From Brucella anthropi ATCC 49188 (GTDB lineage: Bacteria; Pseudomonadota; Alphaproteobacteria; Rhizobiales; Rhizobiaceae): a stretch of 64,000 bases of DNA. The stretch is taken from positions 1,908,001 to 1,972,000 of the forward strand of contig NC_009667.1 of NCBI RefSeq assembly GCF_000017405.1, written 5' to 3'. The translations under genes were made by a program, and so were the position numbers. Each line of letters begins with the position of its first letter. Position 1 is the first letter of the stretch. The notes under the pieces were generated by a model that was not told the origin of the DNA, did no database searches, and was given only the letters and a program-made list of their open reading frames with translations. Below, one piece after another: positions 52,597 to 61,663 of this stretch.

Positions 52597-55179
52597 TTGG
52601 CATATTCATCGACGTTTCGTGTTCTTGCATTTTCTCTTCTGATCGGCGCTCTGTCGCCGGGTGGCATTGCGCCTGCCTTTGCGCAGGATAACAAGCCCTC
52701 GACTCCGCCGGCGGCACAAACTGCGCCCGCTGCCGCTCCGCAAAACGACTCAGCCCAGCAAGCGCCCGCTGCTACCGATCAGCAACAGGCACCAGCGCCT
52801 GTTTCCAGCGTGGTTCAGCAACAAAAGCCTGTCATCAACGATCTGAAGCAACAGACGAAACGGATCAGTGATCAGCTTCCCAAGGCCACTTCGAACGATG
52901 AAACGCTGGCCAATCTCAAGCTCCAGCTGGACTCTCTTTCAAAGAAGCTTCTGGATGCTGGCGTTTCATTCCGTCCGCGTCTGACCGAAATAAATACGCG
53001 GCTGGAACAGCTTGGCCCCGCACCCTCTGGCGATCAGCCGCCAGAACCGGCAATCGTCAGTGAAGAACGCGCGCGACTGACCGCCGAAAAGGCCGAGATC
53101 AATGCCATTGTCGGCGAGACGGAAGACACATCGCTTTCCGTCAATCAGATGTCCGCAAAGATCGGCGACATGCGCCGAGACCTTTTTGCACGCACACTTT
53201 CACAACGCGTGAATCTCGATACGACGCTGGGTACAGAGGTTGCTTCGGCTGCCAGTAACCAGATGGTTTCACTCTGGCGCATCGTTCAGTCGTGGTGGCG
53301 TTTTGTAAGTACGTTCAAGCTCAAGTCATTTCTCGCTGCCGCGTTTTTTGCGTTTGCGGCGGCGCTGGTCATCCAGCTGGGTGCAAGACGCGTCCTCGGA
53401 ACGCTCTATCAACGCGATCCAACGATCGAATCGCCCTCCTATCTAAGTCGCCTCTCAGTGGCTTTCTGGTCTACGGTTATACCGTCCGCTGCTGTGGGCG
53501 TATTCTTGGCGACGACTTACTTTTTAATGAACTATTTTAATGTCTTGAGAACAGATATTGCCGCTCTGATTCAGTCGCTTTTTCTCGTTCTTGGGCTCGT
53601 TTTCTTCATTCATAGACTGGCGTCTGCCTGTATCAGCTCGGATATGCCGCAGTGGCGACTGGTTCCGGTCGCACCACGTCCAGGACGCGTGTTGGGGTTG
53701 CTGATAACTGCCACGGCGCTGACAAGCGGGCTCGATTCTTTCTTCGGAAAGGTCAACCAGATTTTGTCATCGCCTCTGTCGCTGACGATGGCGAAAAGCC
53801 TGCTTGCTACGGTGATGGTTGGCGTTCTCATCCTGGCGATTGCGTTTCTGAAACCGGTTGAGCGCGAAAAGGATGGCGCTGTCCGCTCATGGCCGCGCGC
53901 ATTCAGAACATTCCTGATCATATTGGGGCTTTTACCCATTCTGACCGCGCTGTTTGGCTATATCGGCATGGCGCGCTTCATATCGCAGCAGATCGTGGTG
54001 ACGGGCGCATTTCTGGTTACGATGTATATGGGCTTCCTGACTGGGCGTGCAATTTCCGAAGAGCAGGCTTTCGCATCCAGCCAGATTGGCAAGGCAATGC
54101 GGGAGCGGTTTCATTTCGATGACGCAACCCTTGATCAGCTTGGCCTTGTGGCGGGCATATTGATCAATCTCGTCGTTGCCTTGATCGGCATTCCGCTCGT
54201 TTTGATGCAGCTCGGCTTCCAGTGGGCCGAACTTAAAAGCACCTTCTATCAGTTGATGACCGGTTTCCAGATCGGCAATATTTCGATCTCGCTCATGGGA
54301 CTATTGACCGGCGTGCTGCTGTTCGTGATCGGCTATCTTCTGACGCGCTGGTTCCAGAACTGGCTCGACAACAGTGTTATGGCGCGCGGGCGGGTGGATT
54401 CTGGCGTACGCAATTCAATCCGCACAGTCATAGGCTATGTTGGCCTTTGTCTTGCCGCTCTGGTCGGTGTATCGGCAGCCGGGTTCAATATGTCGAACCT
54501 GGCTCTTATCGCTGGTGGTTTGTCTCTCGGTATCGGTTTTGGTCTCCAGAATATCGTCCAGAATTTTGTTTCTGGTCTCATTCTGCTCGCCGAACGTCCG
54601 TTCAAGGTCGGCGACTGGGTAGAAGCCGGCACGGTCAGCGGTATCGTCAAGAAGATCAGCGTGCGCGCAACGGAAGTGGAAACTTTCCAGAAGCAATCGA
54701 TCATCGTGCCGAATTCGACGCTTATCAACGGTAACGTCGGCAACTGGACCCATCGCAACAAGCTCGGGCGCATCGATATCAATGTGCAGGCCTCTTATAC
54801 GGAGGAGCCGCGCCGGGTCCACGCTTTGCTTCTCGAAATTGTTCGTGGCCATCCGTCGATCTTGAAGAATCCTGAGCCGTTCGTTTCGTTTCAGAACATG
54901 AACGATTCACTGATGATTTTTGATATCTACGCCTATGTGGCCGATATTACAGCGACGGGTGGTATCAAGAACGAGTTGCGATTCCAGATTGTAGAGCGCT
55001 TCCATGAGGAAGGATTACACCTGTCGTCTACTAGGACTGATCTCGTTCTCAGTGTGCCTGAAATCGAAAAACTCTCCGATTTGATGCAGAAGGAGAAAGA
55101 GCCTTCATCATCAGCCAAGAAGAAAAAGGCCCTGACAGAGAAGCCGGAAGTCGACGAGGATGCCGACGACCGGGCTTGA
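52597..55179 (+). CDS. MscS-family mechanosensitive channel with large N-terminal domain (DUF3772-like)
   Basis: 860 residues from TTG 52597 (a TTG at 52576 is also possible; no ATG is available). Signal peptide ending AFAQ-D, a Pro/Ala/Gln-rich linker, a coiled-coil periplasmic part (about 65-225), about ten to eleven membrane segments, then the MscS core: GLSLGIGFGLQNIVQNFVSGLILL (seen as GFGLQNIVQNFVSG) and ERPFKVGDWVEAG, and a C-terminal cytoplasmic domain with a Lys/Glu-rich tail. MscK-like proteins open under osmotic downshock. Start uncertain, product firm. Confidence 0.88.
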   Translation: MAYSSTFRVLAFSLLIGALSPGGIAPAFAQDNKPSTPPAAQTAPAAAPQNDSAQQAPAATDQQQAPAPVSSVVQQQKPVINDLKQQTKRISDQLPKATSNDETLANLKLQLDSLSKKLLDAGVSFRPRLTEINTRLEQLGPAPSGDQPPEPAIVSEERARLTAEKAEINAIVGETEDTSLSVNQMSAKIGDMRRDLFARTLSQRVNLDTTLGTEVASAASNQMVSLWRIVQSWWRFVSTFKLKSFLAAAFFAFAAALVIQLGARRVLGTLYQRDPTIESPSYLSRLSVAFWSTVIPSAAVGVFLATTYFLMNYFNVLRTDIAALIQSLFLVLGLVFFIHRLASACISSDMPQWRLVPVAPRPGRVLGLLITATALTSGLDSFFGKVNQILSSPLSLTMAKSLLATVMVGVLILAIAFLKPVEREKDGAVRSWPRAFRTFLIILGLLPILTALFGYIGMARFISQQIVVTGAFLVTMYMGFLTGRAISEEQAFASSQIGKAMRERFHFDDATLDQLGLVAGILINLVVALIGIPLVLMQLGFQWAELKSTFYQLMTGFQIGNISISLMGLLTGVLLFVIGYLLTRWFQNWLDNSVMARGRVDSGVRNSIRTVIGYVGLCLAALVGVSAAGFNMSNLALIAGGLSLGIGFGLQNIVQNFVSGLILLAERPFKVGDWVEAGTVSGIVKKISVRATEVETFQKQSIIVPNSTLINGNVGNWTHRNKLGRIDINVQASYTEEPRRVHALLLEIVRGHPSILKNPEPFVSFQNMNDSLMIFDIYAYVADITATGGIKNELRFQIVERFHEEGLHLSSTRTDLVLSVPEIEKLSDLMQKEKEPSSSAKKKKALTEKPEVDEDADDRA

Positions 55180-55299
55180 TGAACGTTTCGTTCAGTTGCA
55201 GTTCAGTTTTGTCCGCTTATAAAGGGGATGACAGAGGGCAATAGGGCTCTTGCGACATTGGACATATCGCGGCGGGAGCGATGGAAAGGTCGGGACGGT

Positions 55300-55590
55300 A
55301 TGAACAGAAATCAGGCCAACAGCTTGGGGAAGCTTGTTCTTGGTGCAGCAATCGGTTTTGCAGTTTCAACTGGCAGCGCTTATGCCGCGCAGATTTCCAA
55401 TAATGATAGCGGCCCTCAGACGATTGTCGTTACGGAAGGCGCTTCTAAGCGCGAAATGATTGTCGCGCCCGGTGAAACTGTTGAATTTTGCGCCTCGGGC
55501 TGCTTCGTAACGTTTCCGAACGGGGACCGCGAAGCGTTGACCGGCGATGAAACGATCACGATCAGTGGTGGCAAAGCCACGTTGAAATAG
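55300..55590 (+). CDS. Small secreted protein, unknown (96 aa)
   Basis: Start at ATG 55300; the frame is open from 55228 without a ribosome site. Signal peptide with cleavage at AYAAQ (about residue 29). Two Cys in CASGC suggest a loop disulphide. The body is beta-like with IVVTEGASKREMIV and TVEFCASGCFVTFP. Not recognised. It is followed by a strong terminator. Confidence 0.75.
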   Translation: MNRNQANSLGKLVLGAAIGFAVSTGSAYAAQISNNDSGPQTIVVTEGASKREMIVAPGETVEFCASGCFVTFPNGDREALTGDETITISGGKATLK

Positions 55591-55611
55591 TTTTCCCATT
55601 GCGGAATGTGA

Positions 55612-55639
55612 AAAGCCGAGGTGTTGCCTCGGCTTTTTT
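55612..55639. terminator. Intrinsic terminator between convergent genes
   Basis: AAGCCGAGG (55612-55620 region) pairs with CCTCGGCTT across TGTTG, followed by TTTTTT. Serves the 96-aa gene on +; AAAA before the stem also allows use by the minus-strand flavoprotein gene. Confidence 0.85.
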
Positions 55640-55657
55640 GTATGGAAAGTGTCCCGG

Positions 55658-58219
55658 TCAGCTGCGAGGCTTGAGGTTTTCCGGGTCGTAGAGAGGCTTG
55701 TAACCTATCGAAAGCACTTCAACCGGATAAGTCTCACCGAAATATTCCACATTCAGCTTGCGACCTTCCTGACAATAGGCCCATGGCAGGTACGCGAGCG
55801 CGATGTTCTTGCCAATCGTCGGGCCATAGGCGACTGAGGTCGTGAAAGACCGGCGGCCAAGTTCGTCGATGAGTGTATCTCCGGTACTCGGATCCTGTAC
55901 CGGCATAATGCCGACAGGATACCTGGCCACACCTTTCGAATCGACATTGTCGGTTATGGCTAGCGTGCAGAGTATGGCAGGCTGATGCTCGCGGGCGCGA
56001 TATTCCACATGCTTTGCCTTGCCGCGGAAATCCGCCTCCTTGACCTTCGGGCGAGCAAGATCGGCTTCGAGAAGGTTATACTCGGTCAGCAGATCGGCAT
56101 TCTGCAGGCGTAAGCTCTTTTCCATGCGACGCGTGTTGGCATAGGTCTCGACGCCTACCGCAATTACGCCGGTGGAGCGAAGCGCATCCCAGACGGCAAG
56201 GCCGTCTTCGTAACGCATATGCAATTCCCAACCCTGTTCACCGACATAGGAAATGCGGAACGCGGTAACATCCTTGCCCGCAATCCGGATTGGCTTGATG
56301 GCAGCGAAGGGGAAGTTTTCCGCATCAAGACCTTCAGGGCTCTCAACGACCTTCTTCAGATTCTCGCGCGCATTCGGACCCCAGATGCCGATGGTGACGT
56401 ATTTTTCCGTCACATCGGTGATCGTAACGTCAAAGCCCTTATCTTCGGCCACGCGACGCATATAGTGGAAGTCGCGAGGTCCGGCATCGGCACCATTGAT
56501 CATACGGATGCGGTCTGCCATGCGGATTACCGTGAAGTCGGCCCGCACCATGCCTTCGTCGTCGAGGAAGTGGGTATAGATGCCCTTGCCGATATTGGCA
56601 TCGCCGCCGATTTTAGCTGCACAGAGCCACTCCATCAGCTCGACATGGTCGGGGCCTTCAATGTCGTACATGGCGAAGTGCGAGAGATTGATGATGCCGC
56701 AATTCTCGGTCAGTTCGAGGTGTTCGGCATTGGAGACGCGCCAGAAGTGGCGGTTATCCCATTCGTTTTCGCGCACTGGTACGCGATCACCATACTTTTC
56801 GAGAAGGTGTTCATTGGCGGCATAGCCGTGCGCGCGCTCCCAGCCGCCAAGCTCCATGAAATGGCCACCGAGTTCGACTTCGCGTTCATAGAATGGTGAG
56901 CGGCGGATATTGCGGCCCTTGGAGAAGGGTTCACGCGGATGAACCGCCGGATTGTACACCTTCATCGCCGTTTCCGTGCAGCGATCCCAGATGAACTGCT
57001 CGGTCATCTGATGCGGGTAGAAACGGGAATAGTCGACGGCGTGATGATCAATGGACGTGCGACCGTCGGTCATCCAGTCGGCAATGAGCTTGCCCATGCC
57101 GGGACCGTCCTTGACCCAGATGGCGACTGCATACCATAGGCCGCGCACCTTCTGGCTTTCGCCCATGGATGGGCCGCCATCAGTCGTGACCTGCAGGAAA
57201 CCGTTGAAGGAGTGGCTTTCATTATAGCCAAGCTCGCCCAGAATGGGCGTCAGCTCGATGGCGCGCTCAAGCGGTTCGAGAATCTGGTCCATCTCAAGAT
57301 CGCGCTGTGATGGCGAGAGACGTGCTTCATGCTTTTCCAGAAGGTCACGCGGATGGCACAAGCGCGGGTTCTTTTCCTCGTAATAGCCCCATTCGATCTG
57401 GCCGCCTTCGGCAGTTTTCGGATCGCCGGTGTCGCGCATATAGGCGGAGTTACCCTGATCGCGCATGAGTGGCCAGCCGATTTCCTTGCCGGTGCCTTCA
57501 AACTCGTTATAGGGACCGAAGAATGTTAGCGGATGGTCAATTGGCATGACTGGCAGGTCTTCACCAACCATTTCGGCAATCAGACGTCCCCAAAGGCCAG
57601 CGCAGATGATGACATAGTCAGCTTCGATGGTGCCGCGATGCGTGACGACACCCTTGATGCGCCCGTTTTCGACGATTAGCGACTGGGCCGGGGTGTTGGC
57701 GAAGCTTTGTAGCTTGCCTGCAGCTTCAGCCTGATCAATCAGCTTGCCAGCGACGGTCTGCGAGCGCGGGATGACCAGACCGGCATCGGGGTCCCACAGG
57801 CCGCCTTGAACCAGGCTTTCCTCGATGAGCGGGAATTTTTCCTTGATCTCTGACGGTTCCATCAGGCGAGCACGAGTGCCGAAAGCTTTACCCGATGCGA
57901 CCTTGCGCTTGATTTCGTCCATGCGGGCATCGTCACCGACGCGCGCTACCTCGATGCCACCGACGCGGGCGTAATGCCCCATCTTTTCATAGAAATCGAT
58001 GGAGTAGAGCGTTGTCCAGCACGACAGGAAGTCATGGCTGGTCGCATAGCAGAAGTCGGACGCATGGGCAGTAGAGCCGATGTCGGTCGGGATACCCGAT
58101 TTGTCGATGCCGACGATATCGTCCCAGCCGCGCTCGATCAGATGGTGTGCCACCGAGGCGCCGACGATACCGCCAAGCCCGACGATCACAACTTTTGCCT
58201 TCTTAGGAAACTCTGCCAT
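55658..58219 (-). CDS. Dimethylglycine/sarcosine dehydrogenase-type FAD flavoprotein with GcvT domain
   Basis: 853 residues from ATG 58219; the frame is open to 58378 but that part is a palindromic repeat. N-terminal FAD Rossmann fold (VVIVGLGGIVGASVAHHL), substrate-oxidase (DAO) domain to about residue 400, then a folate-binding GcvT/DMGDH domain (about 430-760: GPNARENLKKV, SYVGEQGWELHM) and GcvT C-terminal barrel (MPVQDPSTGDTLI). It should demethylate a methylated glycine, feeding one carbon to tetrahydrofolate. The GbdR-like regulator next to it points to glycine-betaine catabolism. Sarcosine versus dimethylglycine cannot be decided. Confidence 0.87.
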   Translation of the reverse strand: MAEFPKKAKVVIVGLGGIVGASVAHHLIERGWDDIVGIDKSGIPTDIGSTAHASDFCYATSHDFLSCWTTLYSIDFYEKMGHYARVGGIEVARVGDDARMDEIKRKVASGKAFGTRARLMEPSEIKEKFPLIEESLVQGGLWDPDAGLVIPRSQTVAGKLIDQAEAAGKLQSFANTPAQSLIVENGRIKGVVTHRGTIEADYVIICAGLWGRLIAEMVGEDLPVMPIDHPLTFFGPYNEFEGTGKEIGWPLMRDQGNSAYMRDTGDPKTAEGGQIEWGYYEEKNPRLCHPRDLLEKHEARLSPSQRDLEMDQILEPLERAIELTPILGELGYNESHSFNGFLQVTTDGGPSMGESQKVRGLWYAVAIWVKDGPGMGKLIADWMTDGRTSIDHHAVDYSRFYPHQMTEQFIWDRCTETAMKVYNPAVHPREPFSKGRNIRRSPFYEREVELGGHFMELGGWERAHGYAANEHLLEKYGDRVPVRENEWDNRHFWRVSNAEHLELTENCGIINLSHFAMYDIEGPDHVELMEWLCAAKIGGDANIGKGIYTHFLDDEGMVRADFTVIRMADRIRMINGADAGPRDFHYMRRVAEDKGFDVTITDVTEKYVTIGIWGPNARENLKKVVESPEGLDAENFPFAAIKPIRIAGKDVTAFRISYVGEQGWELHMRYEDGLAVWDALRSTGVIAVGVETYANTRRMEKSLRLQNADLLTEYNLLEADLARPKVKEADFRGKAKHVEYRAREHQPAILCTLAITDNVDSKGVARYPVGIMPVQDPSTGDTLIDELGRRSFTTSVAYGPTIGKNIALAYLPWAYCQEGRKLNVEYFGETYPVEVLSIGYKPLYDPENLKPRS

Positions 58220-58230
58220 TTTATGCGTCC

Positions 58231-58336
58231 CTAGAGCATTTCCAGCAAAAGTGCGTAGCGGTTTTGCGTCGGATAATGCGTGAAAAAGATGGATAGAGCG
58301 GTTCCAACGACTCCGTATTACCTGAAACCGCTCTCG
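58231..58336. repeat. Bipartite palindromic repeat, copy 2
   Basis: First hairpin bounded by GCATT (58236-58240) and AATGC (58275-58279), with GCAAAA (58245-58250) facing TTTTGC (58262-58267). Second hairpin: AGAGCGGTT (58295-58303) with AACCGCTCT around 58326-58334. It sits directly upstream of the flavoprotein gene and would be in its 5' leader. Confidence 0.7.
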
Positions 58337-58617
58337 TTGGTATTTGACAAAACCATAGTCGTTGGCTGGGCGCGACATTTGCCTTTATACGACATATTCG
58401 CAGCGTCAGACGACTGCATCGCAGCTTCTGGAAATCCCGGAAGGTTGAGCATCGGCTGTCCTGTTCGCGACATATCCAACAATCCTGTATCCACAGATGG
58501 TTCGATCTGTAGAACTGATTCCGGAAAAGCCTGTATGGTTTTGATTTTATTTTGAAAGCTGACAGGAGTGGAGCTGCTCCATTCAAGATGCAGCTCTATC
58601 TTTCTTTAGTGTCGTGC

Positions 58618-59616
58618 TTAAGCGGCGATGAGCATTTTGCGCTCTGCCCGTTCCTGTTGTGGCGAGCGTCCGTATAATTCCCGATAGCATTTGGAAAAAT
58701 GCGACGCCGAAACAAAGCCACAGGCGACTGCGACTTCGACCACAGGCATGGACGATTGCAACAACAGATGCCGCGCGCGATCGAGGCGAATTTCCAGATA
58801 ATAGCGCGCCGGAGACCGGCCCATCTCCTGTCGGAAAAGACGCTCCACCTGACGCCGCGAAAGACCAATCGTGTGGGCCACATTGATCAGTGCCTGCGGC
58901 TCTGAAAGATTGGCTTCCATCATCTCGATGATGGTGAGCACCTTGGAGTTCTGAATGCCGAGACGGGCCCGCAGCGGCAGGCGCTGGCGATCCTGCGGGC
59001 TGCGGACACGGTCGGTCAGTGCCTGTTCACAGATCTTGTTGACCAGATTGGCGTCGAAATCATCTCCAATCAGCTTCAGCATCATATCGAGAGAGGCGGT
59101 TCCGCCCGCGCAGGTGTAAAGGTTACCATCGACCTCGAACAGATCGGCATAGACCTCGGCCTTGGGAAAGGCTTCCGAGAAACCGGGGAGATTTTCCCAG
59201 TGAATGGCACAGCGTTTGCCAGATAGAAGCCCGGCCGCGGCCAGTATATGGGCGCCGGTACAAAGTCCACCGACTGCCACGCCGCGATTATATTCCTCAC
59301 GCAGCCACGCAAAGACCGACTTGTTTCTGAATTCTTCCACGTAGACGCCGGAGCAGACGAATACCATCGAGGGGCGTTGCTCGCGCTGCAGGAAACGTCG
59401 CTCGTCTTCCAGCGATGCATTGACGGCGCATTCCACACCGTTGGATGCGGTCACCGGTTTTCCATCAACCGATGTCAGTCGCCATCTATAGGCATCATAA
59501 CCCAGCATCCGATTTGCAATGCGCAATGGCTCAATGGCCGTTGCGAATGCAATCATCGAAAAGTTTGGAACCAGGAAAAAGACAATAGACCGCTTAACCG
59601 ATGAAGCTTGGATCAT
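58618..59616 (-). CDS. GlxA-type AraC-family regulator, GbdR-like
   Basis: 332 residues. N-terminal class-I glutamine amidotransferase-like (DJ-1/PfpI) domain (VFFLVPNFSMIAFATAIEPLRIANR, seen as NFSMIAFATAIEPL; GLCTGAHILAAAGLL) and a C-terminal AraC double HTH (about 230-325: LSEPQALINVAHTIGLSRRQVERLF, seen as GLSRRQVERLF, and AVACGFVSASHFSKCYR). This is the layout of GbdR, which senses glycine betaine and dimethylglycine and activates their catabolic genes. It is upstream of and in line with the dehydrogenase-type gene, so it likely controls it. Confidence 0.87.
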   Translation of the reverse strand: MIQASSVKRSIVFFLVPNFSMIAFATAIEPLRIANRMLGYDAYRWRLTSVDGKPVTASNGVECAVNASLEDERRFLQREQRPSMVFVCSGVYVEEFRNKSVFAWLREEYNRGVAVGGLCTGAHILAAAGLLSGKRCAIHWENLPGFSEAFPKAEVYADLFEVDGNLYTCAGGTASLDMMLKLIGDDFDANLVNKICEQALTDRVRSPQDRQRLPLRARLGIQNSKVLTIIEMMEANLSEPQALINVAHTIGLSRRQVERLFRQEMGRSPARYYLEIRLDRARHLLLQSSMPVVEVAVACGFVSASHFSKCYRELYGRSPQQERAERKMLIAA

Positions 59617-59911
59617 GCCCGATCGTTCCCATTCTCGAAAGGCTCTGGCTGCGGTTCCCGACGCAGTTGAAGCCTTGTGTCTCCGTCACGACTCCGGGTC
59701 TTTTGGGCCCGGTTTTCTCCGGTCGCTTTCAGACCGGCAACCTTGCTGCGTTGGCCCGGTTTCACAGGGGGAGGGCGATGGCGCAAACAAGATAGTGTTC
59801 TATTGAGACACAGAACGGGTAGGTTGCAAAGTGCGGCTAAATGCCTGCCGCGAAAAGGTATTTTAATGTCGGGAAATTGAGGGCGGATCGCATGATCGCC
59901 CTCAATTGGCT
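59617..59911. other. Intergenic region with hairpins
   Basis: CCGGG-N-CCCGG at about 59693-59711 followed by TTTT, and CCGGTC/GACCGG at about 59716-59734. No ORF with a ribosome site. They may terminate or stall transcription on either strand. Confidence 0.45.
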
Positions 59912-60190
59912 TTACTGCCCACGCTTGAACTCTGCTGTGTTTTTGGCGATGCCCGGCAGACGATCATCCACGTTTGGCCAGCCGATATCGTGCAATATGT
60001 GTTCAGGTAGCGATTCCAGCACACGACGGCTGCGCTTCACCCGACGTTCGTACGACCAGGCTTCGATCCGTTTTTGCACTTCGGAGTAAAATGCCAGAAA
60101 CCATAACTGTGCGTTCGCAACGGATGACGTTGATGTAAAGCGCACGACTGATGCCCGGCCGTTGGGAGCGGATTGGCATTGAACGGTCAT
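59912..60190 (-). CDS. DUF1127 domain small protein
   Basis: 92 residues from ATG 60190, with GAGGAGAG close upstream. The C-terminal half (RRVKRSRRVLESLPEHILHDIGW, seen as RRVLESLPEHILHDIGW) is the DUF1127 motif (L..L....L.DIG). Long N-terminal part for this family. In Brucella and Agrobacterium such proteins are small, often in LysR or sRNA networks, and may bind RNA. It is divergent from the LysR gene, which may control it. Confidence 0.85.
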   Translation of the reverse strand: MTVQCQSAPNGRASVVRFTSTSSVANAQLWFLAFYSEVQKRIEAWSYERRVKRSRRVLESLPEHILHDIGWPNVDDRLPGIAKNTAEFKRGQ

Positions 60191-60349
60191 TTTCTCTCTC
60201 CTCATTCAGGAAGTTCGGTTGATACGCTCGCTGCAGCTCTGCTTGTTCGTGTCCTCAATGTGCATTCTGCTTGACGTTCAATCAAACGAAATATAGAAAG
60301 GCTTAAGATCAGAAAATTTGAACAAAGAGCGGAAAAAACGGAGTCCGTC

Positions 60350-61270
60350 ATGACAGCGCCCGTTCAACATCCCCTTCCGATGCTCGATATCGATGTGCTG
60401 CGCACATTTGTGGCAATTGCCGATACGGGAAGTTTCTCCTCTGCTGCGAACGCGGTGTTCCGCACGCCCTCTGCCGTTTCGATGCAGATCAAGAAGTTAG
60501 AGGAACAGATTGGTGTTGCAGTTTTCGATCGGGACGCACGCTCGGTTACGCTGACCAGCGATGGCGAGATTCTGCTCGGATATGCGCGTCGTCTTCTGGC
60601 TCTCAATCGAGAGGCAGTCTCGAAATTTGTTGCGCCCACAGTGACTGGAGTGGTTCGGCTAGGGTCGCCGGATGATATCGGCGAATGCGTATTGCCGCTC
60701 GTCTTGAAGCGTTTTGCCGAAAGCCATCCGGGCGTAACAGTGGATGTCGTGATCGACCAGAGTAGCAATCTGCGCAAGCGGCTCGATGAGCGGCGACTCG
60801 ATGTTACGCTGATCAACATGTCCCATACGATACTAAACAAAGGCGATGTGGAAGTTCTGCTGGATGAGGAACTCGTCTGGGCGGGTGCCAAGTGTGGTAC
60901 GGCTTATCGTCGGGAGCCTCTGCCTCTTTCGATTTGGGAAGAAGGATGTGCCTGGCGCGGCAATGCGCTTGAAGCGCTTGAGACTAGCGGCCGTCCTTAC
61001 CGCATTGCCTATATGAGCTCGCATTCGACAGGACAGCGGGCTGCGATCATGGCTGATCTTGCCATTGCGCCATTTGGTAAAACGCTATTGAGCGATGGAA
61101 TTGTCGCTCTGGGGCCGGAACATGGTTTGCCCGCTCTGGGACGTTATCAGCTGGGTATAATTGTGAAGCCGGAAGCCGGGCCGCACATTCAGGTCGTTGC
61201 TGACCATCTGCGGAATGTTTTCGAAGGTTATCGCCGTTCCGGCCGGTTTGAGACTTTTCGTTCCAGCTGA
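60350..61270 (+). CDS. LysR-family transcriptional regulator
   Basis: 306 residues. N-terminal winged HTH (LDIDVLRTFVAIADTGSFSSAANAVFRTPSAVSMQIKKLEEQ, seen as LRTFVAIADTGSFSSAAN and SAVSMQIKKLEEQ), then a LysR substrate-binding domain (GVVRLGSPDDIGE, DVTLINMSH). It is 159 bp from the divergent DUF1127 gene, the classical arrangement for a LysR target; ligand unknown. It is reminiscent of VtlR/LsrB-type regulators of DUF1127 genes, but not proved to be that. Confidence 0.88.
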   Translation: MTAPVQHPLPMLDIDVLRTFVAIADTGSFSSAANAVFRTPSAVSMQIKKLEEQIGVAVFDRDARSVTLTSDGEILLGYARRLLALNREAVSKFVAPTVTGVVRLGSPDDIGECVLPLVLKRFAESHPGVTVDVVIDQSSNLRKRLDERRLDVTLINMSHTILNKGDVEVLLDEELVWAGAKCGTAYRREPLPLSIWEEGCAWRGNALEALETSGRPYRIAYMSSHSTGQRAAIMADLAIAPFGKTLLSDGIVALGPEHGLPALGRYQLGIIVKPEAGPHIQVVADHLRNVFEGYRRSGRFETFRSS

Positions 61271-61493
61271 TGACAGATCACAGTTTATTGGGACGGGAAC
61301 TAATGCATTCTCTTGCCAGCGAAAAACGCTGCGCTAGATTTCTTTTGTGACAGCCGAGTGAATCGGCTTCACCGCCAGATGCCGGGCAGGGGCTTCGTAT
61401 GTGGCGGGAGGCATAACTGGTTTGAATAGACTTGGAACTCTATGCACCTACCCCTGAAAGGGGAGGATTGCACATCCCATTGGAGAGACTGTC

Positions 61494-61628
61494 ATGAAGC
61501 TGACCCGACTTGTCCCAGTTGCTATCGTTCTCTGCGCATTCACGCTTGCGTCCTGTGCAAATACTGTTCGCGGCGTTGGCCGCGACGTAAAAGGCACCGC
61601 TCATGCGGTTCAGGAAACAGTAGAATAA
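61494..61628 (+). CDS. Entericidin A/B-family lipoprotein (44 aa)
   Basis: 44 residues. Basic N terminus, hydrophobic segment and lipobox LASC with Cys at residue 21, followed by NTVRGVGRDVKGTAHAV. The GVGRDVK block is characteristic of the entericidin family. GGAGAG precedes the ATG. Its role here is unknown; relatives in enterics are toxin/antitoxin-like lipoproteins induced in stationary phase. A terminator follows. Confidence 0.85.
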   Translation: MKLTRLVPVAIVLCAFTLASCANTVRGVGRDVKGTAHAVQETVE

Positions 61629-61638
61629 GAGAATAAAT

Positions 61639-61660
61639 GGCCCGGGTTTCCCGGGCCTTT
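61639..61660. terminator. Intrinsic terminator after the entericidin-like gene
   Basis: GGCCCGGG (61639-61646) pairs perfectly with CCCGGGCC (61650-61657), 3-nt loop, then TTT. Shared with the convergent GT39-type gene. Confidence 0.8.
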
Positions 61661-61663
61661 CCT

